A stretch of 64,000 nucleotides of DNA from an uncultured Treponema sp. (lineage in GTDB: Bacteria > Spirochaetota > Spirochaetia > Treponematales > Treponemataceae). Shown here piece by piece: positions 43,859 through 53,325 of this stretch (the stretch's first letter is position 1; each line of letters begins with the position of its first letter). A program made the position numbers and the translations under genes. Below the pieces are notes generated by a model. The model made no database searches, was not told the DNA's origin, and saw only the letters and a program-made list of their open reading frames with translations. The DNA lies in the NCBI RefSeq assembly GCF_945873775.1, contig NZ_CAMCEC010000008.1, positions 1-64,000 of the forward strand, read 5' to 3'.

Positions 43859-45166
43859 ATGAAGCGTTTGCTGTATAAAGACTTGCTGAAATGGAAAAAT
43901 TCAGGCAGCCGTAAGCCTCTTATTCTTGAAGGCGCACGTCAGGTCGGAAAAACTTGGCTCCTAAAGGAATTCGCAAAAAACGAGTATGAAAATTTTCTAT
44001 ATATAAACTGTGAGACAGAAATATCCGTAAAAAATGTGTTTTCAGATTATGACACGCAAAGAATCATTCGTTCACTTTCTGCACTCAGCGGGCAGAACAT
44101 CTTGCCAAAAAAAACACTTATCATCCTTGATGAAATTCAGATTCTTCCGGTGGCGATTACCAGCCTTAAATATTTTTGTGAAAATGCAAATGAATATCAC
44201 GTTGCGGTAGCAGGTTCACTTCTCGGTGTAAAAATGCACGAAGGCACCGGGTTTCCGGTCGGAAAAGTTGACCATCTGACTCTTCATCCTCTTTCATTCA
44301 AGGAGTTTCTTCTTGCAATGAACAAAGATATTCTTGTTCAGTATCTTGACGAGCATAAATGGAATGAATATTCTGCCCTAAAAACTGAATTGACTGAACT
44401 TTTGCGGCAATATTATTTTACAGGAGGGATGCCGCTGGTGGTTCAAAAATACGTTGAAAATCAGGATTTGATAGAGGTCCGGCGGATTCAGAAAGATATT
44501 CTGCAAGACTATGAAGAAGATTTTTCAAAGCATATTCCAAATACGGAGCTGCCTAAAGTCACAGCAGTCTGGAATTCAATTCCAAGCCAGCTTGCAAAGG
44601 AAAACAAGAAATTCATCTGGGGCGCATTAAAAAAGGGGGCGCGTGCAAAAGAATTTGAGAATGCGGTTCAGTGGCTGATTGATGCAGGGCTTGTCCACAA
44701 AGTTCCGCGTTTGAAAAAAATCGAGTTGCCGGTCAAGTTCTATGAGAATTTTTCGGCCTTCAAGTTATTTTTTAATGATGTAGGCTTGCTCGGCGCCCTT
44801 TCTGATGTTCCTGCAAAAGAAATCCTTGTCAGCACAAAACTGATGACCGAATATAAAGGCGCTTTTACAGAACAGTATGTGGCACAGCAGTATTTTTCCG
44901 CATTGAGCTCAACATATATTTTGCCTCTTTATTATTATTCTAATGAAAATTCCACATTGGAAATTGATTTTGTATTTCAAAAAGAAAATGCTTTTCCGAT
45001 TGAAGTAAAGGCTGAAGAAAATCTAAGGGCAAAATCGCTCAGCACAATTCTAAAGGCAAACACTGAAATAACCGGAATCCGTTTTTCCATGTCAGACTAC
45101 CGCGAACAGGAACGGATGGTGAATGTGCCGCTTTATCTTGCCTTCTGGTATTTTGAATGGGTTTAA
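43859..45166 (+). CDS. AAA ATPase with DUF4143 domain
   Basis: A 435-aa protein. AAA_14-type ATPase at about 18-150: Walker A GARQVGKTWLLKEF near 25, Walker B LIILDEIQILPVAI near 87, sensor AVAGSLLGV. DUF4143 occupies about 200-375; the C-terminal strand region (TLEIDFVFQKENAFPIEVKAE) resembles a PD-(D/E)XK fold with D-x-V and E-x-K. The family is abundant in gut bacteria, often variable and isolated; function is not settled. Three 18-bp repeats precede it. It lies between a toxin-antitoxin pair and a recombinase. Confidence 0.85.
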   Translation: MKRLLYKDLLKWKNSGSRKPLILEGARQVGKTWLLKEFAKNEYENFLYINCETEISVKNVFSDYDTQRIIRSLSALSGQNILPKKTLIILDEIQILPVAITSLKYFCENANEYHVAVAGSLLGVKMHEGTGFPVGKVDHLTLHPLSFKEFLLAMNKDILVQYLDEHKWNEYSALKTELTELLRQYYFTGGMPLVVQKYVENQDLIEVRRIQKDILQDYEEDFSKHIPNTELPKVTAVWNSIPSQLAKENKKFIWGALKKGARAKEFENAVQWLIDAGLVHKVPRLKKIELPVKFYENFSAFKLFFNDVGLLGALSDVPAKEILVSTKLMTEYKGAFTEQYVAQQYFSALSSTYILPLYYYSNENSTLEIDFVFQKENAFPIEVKAEENLRAKSLSTILKANTEITGIRFSMSDYREQERMVNVPLYLAFWYFEWV

Positions 45167-45372
45167 GGGGACTTGAGAAAGACGTTTTTCCAAGTTTGAA
45201 AAATACAGAATTATCTACTATAATTTTATATTCAAAGATTATTATGGAAAAATCAGATATAGAAAACACTTCTGCCTCAAAAAACGAACGCTTCAAATAC
45301 CACTGCCGTTGAAATTTTTCCTAAAAAAATATTTTTCTCCACAATTTTCCAAATTTTAAGTATACTCAAATA
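45167..45372. other. intergenic region with minimal ORF
   Basis: Holds a 22-codon ORF (45244-45312; EKSDIENTSASKNERFKYH) with TATAAT upstream at about 45219 and no ribosome site. It could be the broken start of a lost gene. Otherwise AT-rich. Confidence 0.25.
45361..45366 (+). promoter_or_regulatory. -10-like box, leaderless-type
   Basis: TATACT lies 6 nt before the ATG at 45373, with no ribosome site. Confidence 0.4.
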
Positions 45373-46011
45373 ATGACGTACGGATACATTCGCGTAAGCA
45401 CGGACAGGCAGACTGTAGAAAACCAGCGGTTCGAGATTCAGGAATTTGCAAAACGGAACTCAATTTCTGTAGAAACTTGGATTGAAGAAACAGCGAGCGG
45501 AACGATTACGCCGGAACACCGCGAGCTTGGAAAACTTCTTGAAAAAATCCAAAAAGGCGATCTCATAATCTGCTCCGAACTTTCGCGGCTCGGAAGAAGC
45601 CTTTTTATGATAATGTCGATTTTGAACAAACTTATGGAAAAAGGCGCGCGCGTCTGGACAATCAAAGACGGCTACAGGCTTGGCGACGACATCCAGTCAA
45701 AAGTTCTGGCCTTCGCATTCGGGCTTTCCGCAGAAATCGAACGAAATCTTATCAGCCAGCGCACAAAAGAAGCCCTTGAACGGAAAAAAGCGGAAGGACA
45801 AAAACTCGGACGTCCGCTCGGAACAGAAAACGCCTCCTCAAAACTCGACGGCGCGGAACTCGGCACAACAATAATGCTTCTTCAAGGCATCTCCATAAAC
45901 CGTATTGCAAATCTTTACGGCGTCCACCGAAAAACCGTCCAAAAATTCATTTCAAAAAGACGCTTGGATTCATCAGAAAATATAACAAGAACACTTCAGC
46001 TCCTTGGCTAA
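45373..46011 (+). CDS. serine recombinase (resolvase/invertase family)
   Basis: A 212-aa small serine recombinase. The catalytic Ser is in YGYIRVSTDRQTVENQ (Ser9). The conserved LSRLGRSLFMIMSIL region holds the active-site Arg residues near 70, EIERNLISQRTKEALERKK is the long dimer helix, and the C-terminal HTH is GISINRIANLYGVHRKTVQKFI. The enzyme cuts and rejoins DNA via phosphoserine. It could mobilise or invert part of the defence island; I see no clear res or inversion sites beside it. Confidence 0.9.
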   Translation: MTYGYIRVSTDRQTVENQRFEIQEFAKRNSISVETWIEETASGTITPEHRELGKLLEKIQKGDLIICSELSRLGRSLFMIMSILNKLMEKGARVWTIKDGYRLGDDIQSKVLAFAFGLSAEIERNLISQRTKEALERKKAEGQKLGRPLGTENASSKLDGAELGTTIMLLQGISINRIANLYGVHRKTVQKFISKRRLDSSENITRTLQLLG

Positions 46012-46019
46012 ATTTTTTC

Positions 46020-46090
46020 CGGGCGGCTTTTTTCCTCGCTTCACTCCGTTCCGCTCCGAAAAAATCAGGCTTTCCACACTTCGCTAACGG
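46020..46090. repeat. GC-rich intergenic repeat block
   Basis: CTCGCTTCACTCCGTTCCGC and nearby sequence resemble the block at 25355-25575. The remaining gap to 46244 holds a GCGAGTTT/AAACTCG-type inverted repeat and a TATAAT at 46222-46227. Confidence 0.45.
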
Positions 46091-46244
46091 ATTTGTTTTT
46101 ATGCGAGTTTTTGTAAGAAAACTCGTAAGCAAACCGTAGGTTTGCGAGTGTTATCCTTGCCGCATCTGAACCGGGTTTCATGATATTGCTTCACGATTTT
46201 GACGCAAGGGCATTTTCTTGTTATAATTCAGTTTTGAGAAAAAT

Positions 46245-47624
46245 ATGAATACAATGCAAACATCACAAAAAAACGAAGAAAATATCAGCACAAAAAACGT
46301 CCGTTTAAAGGATACAAAGGGGAAGGTCTTCCCCTCGCTTCAGCCTGCCGGGCAGTCTTTTGCTTCCCCTTCGCCTAGGGGCAACGCCCCTAAAACCCCA
46401 CGAAAATCTACGGCAAATTATGCAGTTTTAGATGAATTTACAGACGGAAAAATTTTTGATGAAAATTATGCACTTGCAAGTCATTATATTCAGCTTCAAG
46501 ATTCTATTGCTGGCGAAAAATATCGTAAGATTCTTGAGCAAAACGGACTTGATGTTTCAAAGTTTCCAGAAACAGATGATTTCAATGCAAAACTTGATGT
46601 TCCGTTTGGTACACCAAAAAATCCATCGTTTACTTTTATTGATTTGTTTGCCGGCATAGGCGGATTCCGGCTTGCGATGCAGTCCTGTGGCGGGCAGTGC
46701 GTTTTTTCTTCCGAGTGGGACGATGCCGCAAAGCAGACTTATTTTGAAAATTACGGAGAAGTTCCGTTCGGCGATATTACAAAGCCGGAAACTAAAGATT
46801 TTATTCCTGAAAAATTTGATGTGCTGTGCGCTGGCTTTCCGTGCCAGGCTTTTTCGATTGCTGGTTATCAGAAAGGATTTGCCGATGTCCGCGGAACGCT
46901 GTTTTTTGATGTCGCGGATATTTTGGAAAAGCATCGCCCAAAAGCATTTTATCTTGAAAATGTAAAAAACTTGAAATCGCATGACGAAGGGCGGACTTTT
47001 GCAAAGATTATGGATGTTCTGCAAAATCGGCTTGGATACATTGTTGGCTCAAAGATCATGAATCCGTGTGAATATGCGAATGTTCCTCAGAACCGGGAAC
47101 GAATTTTTATAGTCGGCTTTGATCCGAATCAAGTTGAGATTCCGCAAGAAAAATTTCACAATGGACAGTTTGATTTTCCTTTTCCAGAAAAAATTGAGCT
47201 TACAAAAGACATTCATGATGTGATTGATGATTCTGTTGAATCAGAAAATTTTTTCTACAAAGAAAATCATATCTATTACGACAGGATGAAAGACGTGATA
47301 GTAAATCCGGACACAGTTTATCAGTGGAGAAGAGTTTATATCCGCGAGAATAAAAGCGGAGTATGCCCGACTTTGACAGCGAATATGGGCGAGGGTGGAC
47401 ACAATGTTCCGATTGTCCGCACTTCAAAAGGAATAAGAAAGTTGACGCCAGAAGAATGTTTAGGTTTTCAAGGCTTTCCTGTCAATATTAAAAATTCTTT
47501 TAGATTTCCGAAGACAATTGCACAAAGCAAAAAATACAAGCAGTCAGGAAACAGCGTAACAGAACCGCTGATAGAACGCGTAGCAAGAAACGTAATTCAA
47601 TTTGTGCGGGAGAATGAGAGATGA
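46245..47624 (+). CDS. C5-cytosine DNA methyltransferase (cassette gene 1)
   Basis: A 459-aa methylase. All C5 motifs are visible: I FIDLFAGIGGFRLAM near 129, IV AGFPCQAFSIAGYQKGFADVRG with the catalytic Cys near 202, VI YLENVKNLKSHD, VIII VPQNRERIFIVGF, IX/X near the end (QSGNSVTEPLIERVARNVI). The recognition region between VIII and IX is short. The N-terminus has a 125-residue extension before motif I. Residues about 24-52 are encoded by a GC-rich palindromic stretch unlike the rest. It overlaps the nuclease gene by 4 bp and presumably protects host DNA from that nuclease. Confidence 0.92.
   Translation: MNTMQTSQKNEENISTKNVRLKDTKGKVFPSLQPAGQSFASPSPRGNAPKTPRKSTANYAVLDEFTDGKIFDENYALASHYIQLQDSIAGEKYRKILEQNGLDVSKFPETDDFNAKLDVPFGTPKNPSFTFIDLFAGIGGFRLAMQSCGGQCVFSSEWDDAAKQTYFENYGEVPFGDITKPETKDFIPEKFDVLCAGFPCQAFSIAGYQKGFADVRGTLFFDVADILEKHRPKAFYLENVKNLKSHDEGRTFAKIMDVLQNRLGYIVGSKIMNPCEYANVPQNRERIFIVGFDPNQVEIPQEKFHNGQFDFPFPEKIELTKDIHDVIDDSVESENFFYKENHIYYDRMKDVIVNPDTVYQWRRVYIRENKSGVCPTLTANMGEGGHNVPIVRTSKGIRKLTPEECLGFQGFPVNIKNSFRFPKTIAQSKKYKQSGNSVTEPLIERVARNVIQFVRENER
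46318..46392 (+). repeat. palindromic GC-rich element inside methylase gene
   Basis: Two perfect hairpins (AGGGGAAG/CTTCCCCT at 46318-46335; TAGGGGC/GCCCCTA at 46376-46392) flank a third palindrome (CTGCCGGGCAG), all within the reading frame and without stop. The surroundings are AT-rich coding DNA. Confidence 0.75.
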
Positions 47625-48787
47625 GTTTTGTGGATGAATGGAAACAAAACAAGGAATATTTTTCTTTGCTCGAACTCATGGCGCGCCTTTCAAATCTTTT
47701 TAGCGACAGCTCAATTCCATTCTTGCATTACAGAGTTACAGAAAATCTTTTCTGTAAATATTATAAAGCGGAAAATCTTTCGCGTTCAGATACAGCTTAT
47801 GATGCAAAAACTGGCTCGTTTGGAGTTGGAATAAAAACATTTACTTTGACAAATAATGCAAGCACTGAAAAAGTCGCGGAATTCAATTCAATAAGTTCAG
47901 AATTGAAAAAATATAAAGGCTATGATTTAGCCTATCAGCTTGCAGTCGCACGCAATGAAAGAATGATGTTGGGCCAGCGGCTTTATGGCATTTCAGATGG
48001 TTGCTATCACATTATAGGACGGGTTGAGAATGGTCTTACGGTTTTTAACTCTTCCTATTCTCTTTTGAATACAGAAAAAATTCATGTGATAAAAGATACA
48101 GAAAAATCGCTTCAATTTGATGACGGAAAAGAGTTCTATAATTTTAATTATTCAAAAAGCACCTTGTTCAAGCATTTTGAAGTTCCTGAAGATTCTAAAG
48201 AAAAACAAGAAATTTCAGTTTCTATTATTCAAGATCCTTATGAGCTTCTGCGGAAACTTATTGACACAGAGGATTACGAAGGCAAATACACAGATATTTA
48301 CAATATTCATAAAGTAATCCACGAGCAAGTCGCAAGCTCCAAAAAGCAATTAAGTTTTGGAATTGACTATGTATATCTGCCACTTTATTCAGAAAGGCTA
48401 AAAGAAGTTCCCTTAAAATCTGGCCTGAACCAATGGAACGCAGGTGGCAGGGCTAGGGATGCAAATGAGGTTTATATTCCGATTCCTCTTTCTATTCACC
48501 ATGATTTTCCAGCTTTTTTCCCTCCGCGTGATACTTCATTTACGCTTCATCTTCCAAACGGTTCTTCAATGTCTGCAAAAATCTGCCAGGACGGCGGAAA
48601 AGCCTTGATGTCAAATCCGAATAAAGAATTAGGAAAATGGCTTTTGCGTGATGTTCTTCACCTGAAAGAAGGCGAGCTTTTGACAATGGAAAAGCTCAAT
48701 CGCTTTGGTTTTGACAGCGTGATTATTACAAAAATCGATTCAGAAAATTTCAAAATAGATGTCCGGAGACGAAATGAAAATGAATGA
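47621..48787 (+). CDS. restriction nuclease, PD-(D/E)XK plus B3-like domain (cassette gene 2)
   Basis: A 388-aa protein. The N-terminal third has a PD-(D/E)XK-like core: Glu41 in TENLFCKYY, Asp61 in SDTAYDAKTG and Lys72 in FGVGIKTF. The C-terminal 140 residues (from about LNQWNAGGRARDANEVYIPI, then FFPPRDTSFTLHLPNGSSM, then GKWLLRDVLHLKEGE) resemble the B3-like DNA-binding domain of NgoFVII/BfiI-type enzymes. It should read the sequence that the methylase protects. ATG overlaps the methylase stop; its own stop lies inside the next gene. Confidence 0.75.
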   Translation: MSFVDEWKQNKEYFSLLELMARLSNLFSDSSIPFLHYRVTENLFCKYYKAENLSRSDTAYDAKTGSFGVGIKTFTLTNNASTEKVAEFNSISSELKKYKGYDLAYQLAVARNERMMLGQRLYGISDGCYHIIGRVENGLTVFNSSYSLLNTEKIHVIKDTEKSLQFDDGKEFYNFNYSKSTLFKHFEVPEDSKEKQEISVSIIQDPYELLRKLIDTEDYEGKYTDIYNIHKVIHEQVASSKKQLSFGIDYVYLPLYSERLKEVPLKSGLNQWNAGGRARDANEVYIPIPLSIHHDFPAFFPPRDTSFTLHLPNGSSMSAKICQDGGKALMSNPNKELGKWLLRDVLHLKEGELLTMEKLNRFGFDSVIITKIDSENFKIDVRRRNENE

Positions 48788-51401
48788 TTTTGAAAGACAG
48801 CAAGAAGAAAATTTAATTCAAGAAATAGTTGCATGGAAATTAAGACGCCCTGAAGAATCTTGGGAATCTATTGACAAAAGCTTACTCATTGTTTTGGATA
48901 ACGCTAGAGAATTTAAGGAAAATTATCCTGAAGATTTTATAAACTTAAAAGAAAAATGGATTTCAGAGGCAAGAAGAATAATTGAATTAAAAACTGATTT
49001 TCATGGAATTTCAGCAAAACACGAACGCTGGTTCTCTTTTGATGAACTGTATGACTCGAAATACTGGAGCCATTTTGAGCAGCAGATGAAATCTGAAAAT
49101 TGGGATAAAAATCGTCTTGAAATAAATAAGCAACAGTCAATTGAAATCATAAACCAGCTTTCAAATCCGCGGAGGTTCGATACTTCAAAAGAAGATGCAA
49201 CAAGAAAAGGATTGGTTTATGGACACGTTCAGTCCGGAAAGACTGCCCAGATGTCTTCGATTATTTCAATGTACGCATCTTGCGGATGCAGGTTTTTCAT
49301 TGTTTTTTCTGGAATAACAAATTCTCTAAGGAATCAGACTCAAAGCCGTTTTAGAAAAGATTTAGGAATTGATAAAATGGGTGGCTGGGAGTTGCTTAAG
49401 GAAAAATTAGGAAAAGACGATGTCTGCATAGAAGGAAAAATAAACGGCAGCAATCCAGTTCTTGGTGTATTCAAAAAAAATCCTCATGTTCTCTGCCGCC
49501 TAAAAGAGTATTTACAGAATATAAATAGCGATACATTTTGGAAAAATAAAACAGTTCTTGTCATTGATGACGAATGTGACAATGCTTCCATGAATGTTGC
49601 AAAGCAGTTTGATAATGATGGTTTTGCAACAGGAAAAAGAAGCTCTATCAATTCGTTGATTACAGACGTATTAAATATTTTTGATAAGTATTGCTATGTA
49701 GGATTTACGGCAACTCCATTTGCAAATGTCCTTAATGAAAAGCCTGGAAAAGACAGCCTGTATCCAGAAGACTTTATTTATCCTTTGACTATAAGCTCTA
49801 AATATTATAGCGCGCGAAAATTATTTGGCTCGTCAAATGATAATCCTGATAATCCCGAGCCATTGCTTGATGTTGTGAATTTTGTAGAAACAGAAGAGAT
49901 AAATCCAAAGTCCAATGACTATGCAGATGTTCCTGAATCATTAAAGAATGCAATATTTTACTTTATTTTAGCCACAGCATGCAAATACTATCGTGGTTTC
50001 AGCAACAAGCACTCTTCAATGCTTATCCATGTGGATTTAAAAATTTCCACGCATGCTGTCGTAAACAAATCTGTTGAGCTTTTTATAGAGAATATAAAAC
50101 AAAATCCATCTGACTTTTTTAGTTATATGGAGAAAGTTTGGAATTCTGAAAAAGACAGAGTTTCATTTGAAACTGTAAAACAGCTTTTTAATTATTCAGA
50201 AGAAGATAAAGAAAAATACAAGATTCCTGATTTTAACCGGCTGAAAGACTTTATTTTAGAGGTCGCAGATAAAATCGAAACCGTAGTTGACAATAGTTCT
50301 GTACCTTTGGAAGAGAGGCTTCATTATCCTGATGATGAAAGCAAGGTTTATATTGTAATTGGTGGAAATACTCTTTCTCGTGGTCTTACCCTTGAAGGAC
50401 TTATTGTAAGCTATTTTTACAGAACATCAAAATTATATGACACATTGCTGCAAATGGGGCGCTGGTTTGGATATAGAATTGGCTATGAAGATTTGCCAAG
50501 AATCTGGACAACAGAACAAATAGCAAAAAATTTTTCTTTGCTTGCAGATGTGGAAGACGAATTACAGGAACAGTTCACAGATTATGGCAACGGTCTTACT
50601 CCTGCTGAGATAGCTCCCAGAATACGAGTTCTTCCTCTTCTTCAAATCACAAGAAAATTAGCAATGCAGAATGCAAAAATTACTGGCATAAATTATGCAG
50701 GACAAAGACCATCGACTTTATTCTTTGAGCGCACAAATAAAGAATGGCTTTTGCATAATCAGATTGCCACAAGAGAATTTCTTGATGGAATAGCTCAAAC
50801 TCCAACAGAAAAAAATGGGGGTGTTATTTATTCGAATATTCCAATTTCTAAAATCCGGCAGTTTATTGAAAAATATAAAATTTGTGAGTCCAACAATGCT
50901 TGCCGAAAAAATTTAATTTTGAAATATTTCGAAAAAATCAATTCCAAAAACTTTTTGCAAAACTGGAATGTCGCAATAATTCAAAACAAAAAAGGCCGGG
51001 AATACCAGATTTGTTCAAAGCTAAAAGTTCATCTTGTTAACCGCAGCCGTCTGGATCCGAAAAGCAAGAATGATTCAATAGCAAACATAAAAGTTTTGGG
51101 TCAACCGCAGAATATGCTTGTTGATACAGATATTCCTGATTCTGAAAAAGATGAATTCAGGCCTTTAAAAATGTTTCTTCAGCGCCATAAATATTTTGAA
51201 GAAAAAGGAATCGCTGAGCCTGGGCTTTTGCTTATATACCCGATTGATAAAGACAGTAAGCCAAAATCAAATCAGACAGGCAGACTGCCATTGGATGCGG
51301 CAGAAGACGTTATCGGAATAACGCTTGTTTTTCCAAAAGACAAGAATATTGAATTAAATTCATATATGACAATTTCGTTAGATGGAGTGGAGCATGATTG
51401 A
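48774..51401 (+). CDS. Z1-domain superfamily 2 helicase/ATPase (cassette gene 3)
   Basis: An 875-aa protein. GHVQSGKTAQMSSII (Walker A) is near residue 148, VLVIDDECDNAS (Walker B) near 265, GFTATPFANVL (motif III) near 309, and the Z1 signature near 527-570 (GGNTLSRGLTLEGLIVSYF, then YDTLLQMGRWFGYRIGYEDL). The last 250 residues are not a known domain. Z1 proteins are predicted helicases of restriction systems that also carry MORC-type ATPases. ATG 48774 follows GGAGACGAA and overlaps the nuclease gene by 14 bp; an ATG at 48780 is possible. Confidence 0.9.
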   Translation: MKMNDFERQQEENLIQEIVAWKLRRPEESWESIDKSLLIVLDNAREFKENYPEDFINLKEKWISEARRIIELKTDFHGISAKHERWFSFDELYDSKYWSHFEQQMKSENWDKNRLEINKQQSIEIINQLSNPRRFDTSKEDATRKGLVYGHVQSGKTAQMSSIISMYASCGCRFFIVFSGITNSLRNQTQSRFRKDLGIDKMGGWELLKEKLGKDDVCIEGKINGSNPVLGVFKKNPHVLCRLKEYLQNINSDTFWKNKTVLVIDDECDNASMNVAKQFDNDGFATGKRSSINSLITDVLNIFDKYCYVGFTATPFANVLNEKPGKDSLYPEDFIYPLTISSKYYSARKLFGSSNDNPDNPEPLLDVVNFVETEEINPKSNDYADVPESLKNAIFYFILATACKYYRGFSNKHSSMLIHVDLKISTHAVVNKSVELFIENIKQNPSDFFSYMEKVWNSEKDRVSFETVKQLFNYSEEDKEKYKIPDFNRLKDFILEVADKIETVVDNSSVPLEERLHYPDDESKVYIVIGGNTLSRGLTLEGLIVSYFYRTSKLYDTLLQMGRWFGYRIGYEDLPRIWTTEQIAKNFSLLADVEDELQEQFTDYGNGLTPAEIAPRIRVLPLLQITRKLAMQNAKITGINYAGQRPSTLFFERTNKEWLLHNQIATREFLDGIAQTPTEKNGGVIYSNIPISKIRQFIEKYKICESNNACRKNLILKYFEKINSKNFLQNWNVAIIQNKKGREYQICSKLKVHLVNRSRLDPKSKNDSIANIKVLGQPQNMLVDTDIPDSEKDEFRPLKMFLQRHKYFEEKGIAEPGLLLIYPIDKDSKPKSNQTGRLPLDAAEDVIGITLVFPKDKNIELNSYMTISLDGVEHD

Positions 51402-53325
51402 TTTTAAGTTTGATGAAGTTCCGTTCAGACGAGGAATGGGAACTATAAACGCAAGCGGAGCATCCAAGACTTTAAACGGTTCTTCTTTGACTGATACAGA
51501 AATCTTATTAAGAGAAGCAGTTCAAAATTCTTTTGATAGCCGATTAAAAGAAAGAAAATTTGATGAAAAAACAGGAACGCCAGTATCTAAATATTTGCCC
51601 CTGAATTTTTCAATTCGGGCTTTCAGTTTCTCTTCAGACCAAATGGTTTTCATACAAAAGCTGTTTAATTCAGAAAATTCAGATTCGTACTATGCCAAAA
51701 ATGTACAGAAATATATAAAAACATCTTCTCTAAATATTGAGATAAGCGATATTAATACTACTGGTCTAATAGGTTTTCCTGGAATTACAGAGAAAAAGGA
51801 AAATCAGAATTTTGCAAATTTTGTCTATTTTACAGGAAATGACAAATCGCTTGATTCAAATGACGGAGGCTCGTACGGGTTTGGAAAAGCGGCGTTCTTT
51901 TTATATTCTCAAGCCAGAACAATAATAATTTATACAAGAATAAAATCAGAAAGCACCTCGAATTATCAATCCCGGCTTATTGCTGTTTCGATGGATGAAA
52001 GAATAGATAATAGATGCTGGTGGGGAGAAAAAAAACAAAGTGATAATGAAAGCGGAGTTTATGCGTCTCCAATTTTAGGAAAACTTGCAGATGAGATTGC
52101 TGAAGCAATCGGCATGAATGTCTTTAACGAAATGCAGACAGGAACAAAAATTCTTATTTTAAATTCCCGTCCTCGGCTTTTTCCTCAATACGAAAATGGT
52201 AACGAAAAAACAATCGATGATATATTCAGATACGACATTCCTCAGTATTTAGTTCATTGGTACTGGAACAAAATAATTGCGAAAAAAGTTATTTTTGATA
52301 TTGCCTATAAAAATGAAAAGATAGAGCTTGATAATCCATATGAAGTATATCCTTACAAATATTTTATAAATGCCTATAAAAGACTTAACGCAATAAAAAA
52401 GAAAGAGATAAAAGCTGATGGAAAAAGAGGAATTGAAATTTCTCAGGAACGGCCTAGCGTAAAGCTTGGAATTGCATGCATTGAAAAGACTGCGCCAAAA
52501 AAATCTAAATATGAAGAATTGATACCAGTTTTAAAGACTTCACAGCCACTTGTTGCTTTCATGAGAGGAATTGGAAATATTGTTTATTATGGAAAGTATA
52601 CCGTCGGACCAGAGAACCTTAATGAAACGTGTTTTGGAGTTTTTGCCTGTGACACGAAGTCTTTTTCTAATGGAGAAACCGAAGGCGAAATAGATCGGTA
52701 TTTTCGTGGAATAGAAAACCAAACACATACTCGTTGGGAACATAAAAATGATATGTTTCCTCACAATTATTTGAAAACTGTTGAAAATAAAATTGACCTT
52801 CTTGTAAGGTCGAATTGTCTTTTTGAAGAAATTGATGATTCTGCGGCAAATATTTCAGTTATGATTCAACGCACTTTAGGAGCAAAACTTCTTCCATATA
52901 AATTGCCCGTTGGCGGAGCAAAGAAAACTTTGAAGCCTGCTGTTCAAATAGAAGCAAAGGCATCAAATAAAAAATCATCAATTGCTAAAACTGGAAATTC
53001 GTATATTGAAATCGATTCAAAAACAAACGAAAAATATATTTATGTTCAATACAAGATAAATGTTTTAAAGGATAAGGCTGTCAAGATAAGTAATATAGTT
53101 CCCAAAATAGAAACTTTAGATGCTGGAGACTATTTTGAGGATAATGGAAGTTACCTAAAGTTTTCCGGAACATATAAAAAAGATAAAGATGGCACGATTT
53201 CTATGACAGATGCAAGGTTTCCAAAGATATTTAAATTTCCAGAAATTTGTTATTTTAAGATAAGATGCCAGAAAGACTGTTCGTTTGATTTAAAAATTGA
53301 CTGGGAGGAAGTTGATGCACAATAA
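51394..53325 (+). CDS. MORC-like GHKL ATPase (cassette gene 4)
   Basis: A 643-aa protein with a GHKL ATPase at about 1-250: N box EILLREAVQNSFDSRL near 36, motif SDINTTGL near 119 (D-x-x-x-x-G), and lid/G2 box DGGSYGFGKAAFFLYS near 157. This arrangement is that of MutL/Hsp90/MORC-type ATPases. The C-terminal 350 residues include a transducer-like part and a beta-rich end. Prokaryotic MORC relatives are predicted to remodel or clamp DNA for restriction. ATG 51394 overlaps the Z1 stop by 8 bp and has GGAG close before it. Confidence 0.85.
   Translation: MIDFKFDEVPFRRGMGTINASGASKTLNGSSLTDTEILLREAVQNSFDSRLKERKFDEKTGTPVSKYLPLNFSIRAFSFSSDQMVFIQKLFNSENSDSYYAKNVQKYIKTSSLNIEISDINTTGLIGFPGITEKKENQNFANFVYFTGNDKSLDSNDGGSYGFGKAAFFLYSQARTIIIYTRIKSESTSNYQSRLIAVSMDERIDNRCWWGEKKQSDNESGVYASPILGKLADEIAEAIGMNVFNEMQTGTKILILNSRPRLFPQYENGNEKTIDDIFRYDIPQYLVHWYWNKIIAKKVIFDIAYKNEKIELDNPYEVYPYKYFINAYKRLNAIKKKEIKADGKRGIEISQERPSVKLGIACIEKTAPKKSKYEELIPVLKTSQPLVAFMRGIGNIVYYGKYTVGPENLNETCFGVFACDTKSFSNGETEGEIDRYFRGIENQTHTRWEHKNDMFPHNYLKTVENKIDLLVRSNCLFEEIDDSAANISVMIQRTLGAKLLPYKLPVGGAKKTLKPAVQIEAKASNKKSSIAKTGNSYIEIDSKTNEKYIYVQYKINVLKDKAVKISNIVPKIETLDAGDYFEDNGSYLKFSGTYKKDKDGTISMTDARFPKIFKFPEICYFKIRCQKDCSFDLKIDWEEVDAQ

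Noticed and set aside
45373-46011. invertible DNA segment controlled by the serine recombinase
   Set aside because: No inverted recombination sites could be seen flanking the recombinase or the neighbouring genes.
46222-46244. leaderless start for the C5 methylase
   Set aside because: TATAAT at 46222 lies 17 nt before the ATG, too far for the leaderless pattern; a normal short leader is more likely.
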